From Pseudomonas fluorescens (GTDB lineage: Bacteria > Pseudomonadota > Gammaproteobacteria > Pseudomonadales > Pseudomonadaceae), in NCBI RefSeq assembly GCF_003732425.1, contig NZ_MOBX01000016.1, positions 186,001 to 250,000 of the forward strand: a stretch of DNA of 64,000 nt, read 5' to 3'. The position numbers and the translations under genes are program-made. Shown here one piece after another: positions 42,560 through 49,700 of this stretch; the first letter of the stretch is position 1, and every line of letters starts with the position of its first letter. The notes under the pieces are model-generated. The model worked only from the letters and a program-made list of their open reading frames with translations, was not told where the DNA came from and made no database searches.

Positions 42560-43431
42560 CAAAACGCTCCCTGAAGGATGCCGTCGCGCTCGATGCGATC
42601 GAGCAGCAGCGTGGCGGCGAGCAAGTCGGCGGCGCCACCGGGCGAGGCATTCAATGCGATGAGTTGTTGATCCAGTTCGTGCAAGCGGCGACGACCGCTG
42701 AGGCTCGCGCTGCCACCGGCGTCGAGCACCGCTTGCGCGCCGCTTTGCATGGCGTACAGGCCTTCCTCGCCGGCGCGGTAGAGCACGCAGGTATCGGCGA
42801 GATCGGTCATGATCGCGAGCAAGGCGTCGAGTCGGGCGTTCTGCTCGCCGTGGCCGTTGGCGCGACTGCGTTTGAGTTGTGGCAGGCCGCGTTGCAGCAC
42901 CGAAGGGAAGCCGAGTTGTGCTTCTTCACGAGCACCGCGTGCGCCATAACGCAGGGCGACTTGCGCGCCGTGGCTTAACGGATTGGGTGCGTAGCGGTCA
43001 TCCAGCAAGGCCAGACGTGCGGCGCGCAGGGTTACGGCATTGGCGCTGGAGGATTGCGGTTCCAGTGCAGCGGCGGTCACCAACAGACCCAAGGCCCAGA
43101 TCGCCCCGCGATGCGTATTCACGCCGTTGGTGGTCGCGAGCATCGATTGCTCACCTTCGCGACCGATCCGGCCAATCGCTTCGCGCAAGGTTGAATCGAC
43201 TTCGCCGATTGCAACCGCCGCTTCAGCCATCTCCTTGAACGCCGGCCACAACGACAGCGCCGAAGCGTGCATCAGGCCCAGGTGCAGATCGGTGTGCGCG
43301 CCATTGCCGCGACGGTCGACCAGTGCCGGTTTTGGCGACAGATCGGCTTCGTCGATCAACGCGTCCACCGCCAGATCGGCCAATCGATCAGCCAGGGACA
43401 GCGGTTTCGCTTGCAGATTAAATGCGTGCAT
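42559..43431 (-). CDS. mdcB: Triphosphoribosyl-dephospho-CoA synthase
   Basis: This 290-residue protein makes the precursor of the MdcC prosthetic group from dephospho-CoA and ATP. CitG/MdcB marks: ALVDRRGNGAHTDLHLGLMH near the N-terminus, TNGVNTHRGAIWALGLL and ASPGGAADLLAATLLLDRIE near the end. The ATG at 43431 shares a base with the mdcA TAA stop. Confidence 0.93.
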   Translation of the reverse strand: MHAFNLQAKPLSLADRLADLAVDALIDEADLSPKPALVDRRGNGAHTDLHLGLMHASALSLWPAFKEMAEAAVAIGEVDSTLREAIGRIGREGEQSMLATTNGVNTHRGAIWALGLLVTAAALEPQSSSANAVTLRAARLALLDDRYAPNPLSHGAQVALRYGARGAREEAQLGFPSVLQRGLPQLKRSRANGHGEQNARLDALLAIMTDLADTCVLYRAGEEGLYAMQSGAQAVLDAGGSASLSGRRRLHELDQQLIALNASPGGAADLLAATLLLDRIERDGILQGAF

Positions 43432-45101
43432 TACCAGCTCCTGAATTTGGCGGGCGGGTTGTACAGGCCGCCAGACCACTCGACCAGATCGGCCACGCTT
43501 TTCGCCGCCAGCAGTTCGCGGGTGGCGTCGGTGCGGCGGATGCCGAGGTCTTCGGGCAAGGCAATCAGGCCTTCGCGGCGCATGCGTTCGGTGTCTTTCG
43601 GGTTGTGGCGCAGGCCGATGGCAGTGACACCGGCGACGGCGGCGATCATCGCCTGGCGCTCTTCCAGCGAGCGCGCCTTGTACAGGTAGGCGATGCCTTC
43701 TTCGGTGAGCAGGTGGGTGACGTCGTCGCCGTAGATCATGATCGGCGCCAGCGGCATGCCGCTTTTCTTCGCCACTTCCACGGCGTCGAGGGTTTCGACG
43801 AAGGTCGGTTTGCCGCCCTCCTGGAAGGTTTCGACCATTTGCACCACGAGTTTTTTGCCGCGTTCGAGCATCGGTTGCTGCGCATCGTCGTGGCGCATAT
43901 CCAGCCAGGCCGGGGTGCCGTGACGCCGACCGCGCGGGTCATGGCCCATGTTCGGTGCACCGCCGAAACCGGCGAGGCGACCACGGGTGACGGTCGAGGA
44001 ATGACCATCGCCGTCCACTTGCAACGTCGCGCCGATAAACAGGTCCACCGCGTACTGCCCGGCGAGTTGGCAGAACATCCGGTTGGAACGCAGCGAGCCG
44101 TCGCGGCCGGTGAAGAACACGTCGGGGCGCGCGGCGATGTAGTTTTCCATGCCCAGTTCAGTGCCGAAGCAATGCACGCTTTCGACCCAACCGCTCTCGA
44201 TCGCCGGGATCAGCGTCGGGTGCGGGTTGAGCGTCCAGTTGCGGCAGATCTTGCCTTTGAGGCCGAGGGATTCACCGTAGGTCGGCAGGATCAATTCGAT
44301 GGCGGCGGTGTTGAAACCGATGCCGTGGTTGAGCGACTGCACGTTGTGTTTTTCGTAGATGCCGCGGATCGCCATCATCGCCATCAACACGTGCACAGGT
44401 TTGATGTGCCGCGGGTCGCGGGTGAACAGCGGCTCGATGTAGAACGGCTTGTCGGCCACCACCACGAAGTCGACCCATGAGGCGGGGATGTCCACGCGCG
44501 GCAGTTCGCTGACGTCGTCGACCAACTGGTTGACCTGGACGATGACGATGCCGTCGCTGAACGCGGCCGGTTCGATCAGTGCCGGGGTGTCTTCTGTGCT
44601 GGGGCCGGTATAGATGTTGCCGGCGCGGTCGGCCATGAACCCGGCCGAGAGCACGACGTTGGGAATCAGGTCCACCACCAGCCGCGCGTAGAGTTCGATG
44701 TAGGTGTGGATCGCGCCGATTTCCAGCAAACCGTCTTCGAGCAACTGGCTGATGCGCAGGCTTTGCGTGCCGGCGAAGGAGAAATCGAGCTTGCGGGCGA
44801 TACCGCGTTCGAACAGGTCGAGGTGCTCGGAGCGACCGACGCTGGGCATGATCATGTGCAGGTCGTGAAGTTTTTCCGGATCGGCTTTGGCCAGCGAGCG
44901 CGAAAGAAAATCCGCCTGCTTCTGGTTGTTGCCCTCCAGCACCACACGGTCGCCGGGATGAATCAGCGCTTCGAGCGCGGCGACGATCTTGTCGGTGGGC
45001 AACACCACACCGTCGGCCAGCCCACGCACCTTGTCGAGGCGGCGCTGCTTCTCATCGCGCCGCCGCGTCCAGCGCGAGTCGGGGGAAATTGTTGTTGTCA
45101 T
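43431..45101 (-). CDS. mdcA: Malonate decarboxylase, alpha subunit
   Basis: This 556-residue subunit is the acetyl-S-ACP:malonate ACP transferase, swapping acetyl for malonyl on MdcC. Stretches include LIHPGDRVVLEGNNQKQADF, NQLVDDVSELPRVDIP, LNHGIGFNTAAIELILPTYG and GDVTHLLTEEGIAYLYKA-type motifs of the family I CoA-transferase fold. The ATG at 45101 follows GGAG; an in-frame GTG at 45107 is less likely. First gene of the operon mdcABCDEGH-madLM. Confidence 0.96.
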   Translation of the reverse strand: MTTTISPDSRWTRRRDEKQRRLDKVRGLADGVVLPTDKIVAALEALIHPGDRVVLEGNNQKQADFLSRSLAKADPEKLHDLHMIMPSVGRSEHLDLFERGIARKLDFSFAGTQSLRISQLLEDGLLEIGAIHTYIELYARLVVDLIPNVVLSAGFMADRAGNIYTGPSTEDTPALIEPAAFSDGIVIVQVNQLVDDVSELPRVDIPASWVDFVVVADKPFYIEPLFTRDPRHIKPVHVLMAMMAIRGIYEKHNVQSLNHGIGFNTAAIELILPTYGESLGLKGKICRNWTLNPHPTLIPAIESGWVESVHCFGTELGMENYIAARPDVFFTGRDGSLRSNRMFCQLAGQYAVDLFIGATLQVDGDGHSSTVTRGRLAGFGGAPNMGHDPRGRRHGTPAWLDMRHDDAQQPMLERGKKLVVQMVETFQEGGKPTFVETLDAVEVAKKSGMPLAPIMIYGDDVTHLLTEEGIAYLYKARSLEERQAMIAAVAGVTAIGLRHNPKDTERMRREGLIALPEDLGIRRTDATRELLAAKSVADLVEWSGGLYNPPAKFRSW

Positions 45102-45133
45102 GCTCACTCCACGGGGTTCGCTGTCGTGGAGCT

Positions 45134-45162
45134 AAGGTAGGCGTGTGGGGTGGGGGCATCAA
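45134..45162 (-). promoter_or_regulatory. mdc operon promoter
   Basis: Minus-strand TTGATG (45162-45157) and TACCTT (45139-45134) are spaced by 17 nt. Transcription would start near 45127, about 26 nt before the mdcA ATG. Confidence 0.6.
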
Positions 45163-45182
45163 TCAAGCGCGGTGGTGAATCA

Positions 45183-45197
45183 TTACGCTGAGCGTAA
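45183..45197. promoter_or_regulatory. Candidate MdcR operator (LysR-type box)
   Basis: TTACGCTGAGCGTAA is a 15-nt palindrome (7-1-7) whose near edge is 20 nt upstream of the mdc -35 hexamer. Its centre is near -63, the usual place for a LysR activator. Its binding by MdcR is inferred. Confidence 0.55.
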
Positions 45198-45247
45198 CGT
45201 TCGCCGACGCCTGCGCGAGCAAGGTTTTGAGTTGTTCACCCAAATTC

Positions 45248-45335
45248 TGTAGGAGCTGCCGAGTGAAACGAGGCTGCGATCTTTTGATCTTCAGAATCAA
45301 GATCAAAAGATCGCAGCGTGCCGCAGCGCCTACAG
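45248..45335. repeat. REP-like doublet, class 4
   Basis: TGTAGGAGCTGCCGAGTGAA (a variant with an inserted GTGAAA) then GCGATCTTTTGATC, mirrored by GATCAAAAGATCGCAGCGTG. It is followed by a single class 3 unit. Confidence 0.8.
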
Positions 45336-45350
45336 GAGAACGCATTCCAA

Positions 45351-45376
45351 ATGTGGGAGCGAGCCTGCTCGCGAAG
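45351..45376. repeat. Single REP-like unit, class 3
   Basis: TGTGGGAGCGAGCCTGCTCG plus CGAAGG stands alone 15 nt after a class 4 doublet, at the 3' side of the second DUF6124-like gene. Confidence 0.75.
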
Positions 45377-45404
45377 GGGCCAGTGAGATCACCACATTAC
45401 TCAG

Positions 45405-45767
45405 TCATGTCGGCACTAGCCTGTCCAACACCCGATTCACAGCCATCTCCGCCACCATCACCACCTGCGCAATACCTTGCACAGTCTTGCGGTGCGTGCC
45501 GTCCACCGTTGCCGCGTGATTGTTGAGCATGACCGTGGCCGAGCCAAGGGTTTCACTGGCGTCGGCCAGCAGGGATTCGGTGTCGGCATGGGGGTTGGCC
45601 ATGTACAGCGTGTTGGGGGTGTAAGGCGTGGCCATCAGGTCGGCGTTGGTAGGGCCGAGGTAATGGTCGAGGGCGCGTTCGGCGGCTTCGTGGAATTTCT
45701 TGGAGTCGGGGGATTCGTAGGGGGATGCCGGGTCTGCGAGCGGGGGGTTAGGCGTTGGTTTAATCAT
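45405..45767 (-). CDS. DUF6124-like small Pseudomonas protein, copy 2
   Basis: This 120-residue paralogue of the product at 1672-2034 has the same N-terminal block (DPASPYES, DSKKFHEAAERALDHYL) and C-terminal helices (SLLADASETLGSATVMLNNH; GIAQVVMVAEMAVNRVLD). The middle part differs. Function unknown. Its leader RNA is homologous to that of copy 1. The two genes are over 43 kb apart in opposite orientation, so this looks like an old dispersed duplication. Confidence 0.78.
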   Translation of the reverse strand: MIKPTPNPPLADPASPYESPDSKKFHEAAERALDHYLGPTNADLMATPYTPNTLYMANPHADTESLLADASETLGSATVMLNNHAATVDGTHRKTVQGIAQVVMVAEMAVNRVLDRLVPT

Positions 45768-45982
45768 CTTCAGGTTCCGAAATTAAGCTGGAACCGCTTC
45801 TCTGCTAAAAGAAGGGGTGGCAGCTGAACGCAGGTTAGCAGACCGGGGAACCTAAGGAAGCCGGCGCGCCGAAGCGCCCTGCGCACAGCCGCCATCGAAT
45901 GCAGGCGCTGAGCCTGGCGATGATGTATGTGCACCCTTAGATTAACCACGGGCTGCTAAACCCGATCACTGGAAATCAGTGA
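45768..45982 (-). ncRNA. C4-like structured leader RNA, copy 2
   Basis: Homologous to the leader at 1453-1671. On the minus strand it has hairpin TCACTG/CAGTGA (45982-45966), CGGG-TTTAGCAG-CCCG, CAGGC/GCCTG, and GGCGGCTG pairing CAGCTGCC. CTGCTAA in the RNA (genomic 45841-45835) can pair with either TTAGCAG (45959-45953 or 45808-45802). Where copy 1 has TTAGTAG/CTACTAA, all three sites change together here. CAGGT/ACCTG becomes CAGGC/GCCTG. These paired changes support a real RNA structure. Confidence 0.6.
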
Positions 45983-46176
45983 CGGAATCAAGTTACGCAG
46001 CATGCCCAAGGCGCACAAGCCGGCGGATTCTGGTGCATGCGTAGGCAGCGGCGCAAGGATTTGTAGGCTGGGGAGCCGTAACACCGGGTGTCTTTAAACA
46101 ACGCGACTAAAAGGCGTTTATTGCGCACAGAGATTGAGGATTTGTCTGTCGGATTGGAGTGTGGCGACGGGCGCTT

Positions 46177-46268
46177 TCGCGAGCAGGCTCGCTCCCACAG
46201 GGGGTCTGTGTCGTACGCAAAATCCGGGATCACTGAAGATCCAATGTGGGAGCGAGCCTGCTCGCGAA
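46177..46268. repeat. REP-like doublet, class 3, outward orientation
   Basis: TTCGCGAGCAGGCTCGCTCC then TGTGGGAGCGAGCCTGCTCG. It lies just beyond the chpC stop, between the Pil-Chp operon end and the second leader RNA. Confidence 0.85.
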
Positions 46269-46298
46269 GAGGCCAGCAAGATCACCGCAAACTCAGGA

Positions 46299-46769
46299 TC
46301 AGTGAACCAGTCCCGCATCCACCAACAACTGCTCCAGCCCCAACAAATCCGGCACCTTCGCCACCTGCTCCCCGACCTGCACCGCCGCCTGCTCCAGCGA
46401 GCACAACGGCACGTCGACATAACTCAGCTGGCTATCAAGCTTGTACGAACGCGGAATCCCCTGCACCAGCAGCGCAATGAACTTCAGCTCCGGCAACCCG
46501 CCCAGCGCATTGAGAATCACGATCCGCGCGCGCTCGCCAATGACGATTTTCTGCCCGCAGGCCGATTCAAAACTCAGCAGCGGGATCTGCCGCTCACGCC
46601 ACGTCACACGGCCCAGATACCACGACGGCGTATCCAGATCGAAGGCACTGGCCTGATAGTCAATCAACTCAGCGACAGCGACGTTAGGCAGGATCAAATT
46701 GCGATCCGCCAGCGGCAGCAGCAGGCCGGTGAGTTGGCTGGTGCGCTGATTGTGGCGGCGCTCATGCAT
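46299..46769 (-). CDS. chpC: CheW-like protein of the Pil-Chp system
   Basis: This 156-residue CheW-domain protein has LLPLADRNLILPNVAVAELID and WYLGRVTWRERQIPLLSFES, typical of the second CheW-like adaptor of the Pil-Chp pathway. Its ATG at 46769 overlaps the chpA stop by 8 nt. It probably links receptor and kinase for twitching or surface sensing. No chpB or chpD follows. Confidence 0.85.
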   Translation of the reverse strand: MHERRHNQRTSQLTGLLLPLADRNLILPNVAVAELIDYQASAFDLDTPSWYLGRVTWRERQIPLLSFESACGQKIVIGERARIVILNALGGLPELKFIALLVQGIPRSYKLDSQLSYVDVPLCSLEQAAVQVGEQVAKVPDLLGLEQLLVDAGLVH

Positions 46770-49700
46770 GTTTCTTGCTCCACTGGGCAATGCTTTCAAG
46801 CAACACCGACTCCTGATACGGCTTGCCGAGGTAGTCGTTGACGCCGATGGCCATCGCACGGTCGCGGTGTTTCTGCCCGGTGCGCGAGGTGATCATGATG
46901 ATCGGCAGGTGTTGCAGGCGTTCGTCGTTGCGCACCTGAGTGGCGACTTCGAAGCCGTCCATGCGCGGCATTTCGATGTCGAGCAGCATCAGGTCGGGCA
47001 TGTGTTCTTCGAGCAGCAGCATCGCGTCGACCCCGTCCTTGGCGGTCAGCACGTTCATGCCGTGACGCTCGAGCAAGCGGCTGGTGACCTTGCGCACGGT
47101 GACCGAGTCGTCGACCACCATCACCAGCAGCGGTTTTTGCGGTTCACTGTCGATCTCCGGCAGCGTCGGCGCCTGCACAATCCGCGCCTGCATCGCGCGG
47201 ATCGGCGCGAGCAAATCGAGAATCAGCACCACCCGGCCATCGCCGAGAATCGTCGCGCCGGACACGCCTTGCACCGCCGCAAATTGGGCGCCGAGGCTCT
47301 TGACCACGATCTCGCGGGTGCCGGCCATGGCATCGACCTGCACCGCGATGTGCCGGTCGTTGTAATGCACCAGCAACACCGGCAACGGCAGATTCTGCCC
47401 GAGCAGTTTCGGCCGTGGCGCGGTTTTCAGCAGCTCGCCCAGGTAGCACAGTTCATAGGTCTGGCCGCCGTAGTGGTAGCGCGGCGGATCCTGGCGGAAG
47501 TGCCCTTCCAGATCATTCGGCAGAACACGGACGATGCCTTCGATGGTGTTCAGCGGGATCGCGTATTGGTCCTCGCCGCACTGCACCATCAACGCGCGGT
47601 TGACCGACACAGTGAACGGCAGCCGAATGCGGAAATGCACGCCCTGCCCCGGCACCGAGTCGATGCTCATGGTCCCGCCCAACTGGCGGACTTCTTCGTG
47701 CACCACGTCCATGCCGACGCCGCGTCCGGAAATCTGCGTGATCTTTTCCGCCGTGGAAAAACCCGGCTGGAGGATGAACTGCAACACGTCGCGGTCGCTG
47801 ATCTCGGCATTTGGCGCGAGCAGACCCCGTTTGATCGCCTTCTTGCGCACCGCTTCCAGCGGCACCCCGGCGCCGTCGTCGCGAATATCGAAAACGATGT
47901 CGCCGCCCTCGCGGGACAGGTCCAGGCTTATCGTGCCCTGCGCCGGTTTACCCGCCGCCAGCCGCACTTCGGCCGACTCCAGACCATGGTCGACGGCGTT
48001 GCGCAGCATGTGCTCCAGCGGCGCGGCCATGCGCTCGAGTACGTTGCGATCCATCTCGCCCTCGGCGTTGCCGACGACAAAGGCGACGTCTTTGTTCAGC
48101 TCTTCGGCGACCTGGCGGACGATGCGTTTGAGGCGCGGCAGCATGCGCTCGAACGGCACCATGCGCGTGCGCATCAGGCCTTCCTGCAATTCGGTGTTGA
48201 TGCGGCCCTGTTGCTGCAACAGGTTCTCGGCGTCGTGGTTGCGGCGGTCGAGGGTTTCCTTGAGGTCGAGCAAATCTGAGGCCGATTCGAACAGCGCCCG
48301 CGACAGTTGCTGCAACTGCGAATGGCGGTCCATTTCCAGCGGGTCGAACTCTTCGTAGCCGAGGCGTTCGGCATCCACTTGCTGACGGCTGAGAATCCGT
48401 CCCTGAGTTTCAGTGTCGAGGCGGCGCAACTGATCGCGCATGCGCTCGATGGTGGTTTCCATCTCATTCAGGGCAATCTGTGCGTCGTTGACTTGCTGCT
48501 CGATACGGCCACGGAAGATCGAGGTTTCGCCGGCCAGATTGACCAGCTCATCAAGCAGTTCGGCGGAGACCTTGACCATGTCCGCACCAGCGTCGGCGGC
48601 TGGCGGCGCCACGTCAGTCTTGACCGGCACCGGCAACACTGGCGGCGTGTCGGGCGTCACCGGGTGGCTGAAATTCTGGATCGCATTGATCAGCCGATCG
48701 GCCGGCGGGCACGGTTGCCCGGCGCGCACGCCATCGAGCATTTGTGCCAGCCGATCATGGCCGCGCTGCACCAATGCAAACAGTTCCGCCGAGGGTTGCA
48801 ATGCCCCGGTAGAGAGACTTTCGTAAAGGTATTCCAGCTCATGGGCGAGGTCGCCAATCGGGCCGATCTCGACCATCCGCGCGCCGCCCTTGAGCGTGTG
48901 CAAATCGCGCAACAGGGTTTCCACTTCCTGACGATTGCCCGGCTCGGCCTGCCAGCGCAGCAGCGCGGCGCCGGAGTTTTCGATGATGTCGAAACCTTCT
49001 TCGAGGAAGATCTCCAGCAATTCCGGATCGTGCCCGGCGCTGTCGTGATCGGCCACTGGCTGGGGCGTTTCGCTAACGCTTTGGCCCTGGCGCAGCTGAC
49101 GCAGGGTTTCGATCAAATCGTCTGCTGGCGTCAGTGGCTGATGCTGTTGCAGTTGCTCCACCAGCAGCGCCAAACGCTCATGGCTCTTGAGCAGCAAGCG
49201 CCCCAACGCTTCGCTGTGGCTGTAGCGACGATCGACCAAACCTTCGTAGAGGCTTTCCAGTTCCTGAGCCAGATCGCCGATGATCTCGACTTCGGCCATC
49301 CGTGCGCCGCCCTTGAGGGTGTGCAAATCGCGCTGCAACGAGGACAGCGGCGCGGCGTTGTCCGGGTCATTGAGCCAACGCTGCAAGGCCTGGCCGGCGC
49401 TGTCGAGGATGTCCACGGCCTCTTCGATAAAGATCTCGACGATCTCGTCATCCGCTGCAAACGGGGTGGCCGCCTGCTGCAACTCCGCCGTGGCGCTACC
49501 CAGTTCACGGATGCTCAGGGTGCGGCTGCCATCGCTGCGAATCAGGCCCATGGACGACGGATCAAGGCTTTGATCGAGCAGATCATGCAACGCCCGGATC
49601 CGTGCCGGTTGCGGGGTGACTTCCTGGCCTGCGGCCAGTTCGTCGAGCATGTTGATCAGTGCTTCGTGGGCGTTCTGCGCTTCGCGGAAAAACTGTTCGC

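Noticed and set aside
46750..48279. Long plus-strand frames opposite chpA
   Set aside because: They mirror ChpA codon bias. The ChpA domains continue without break on the minus strand.
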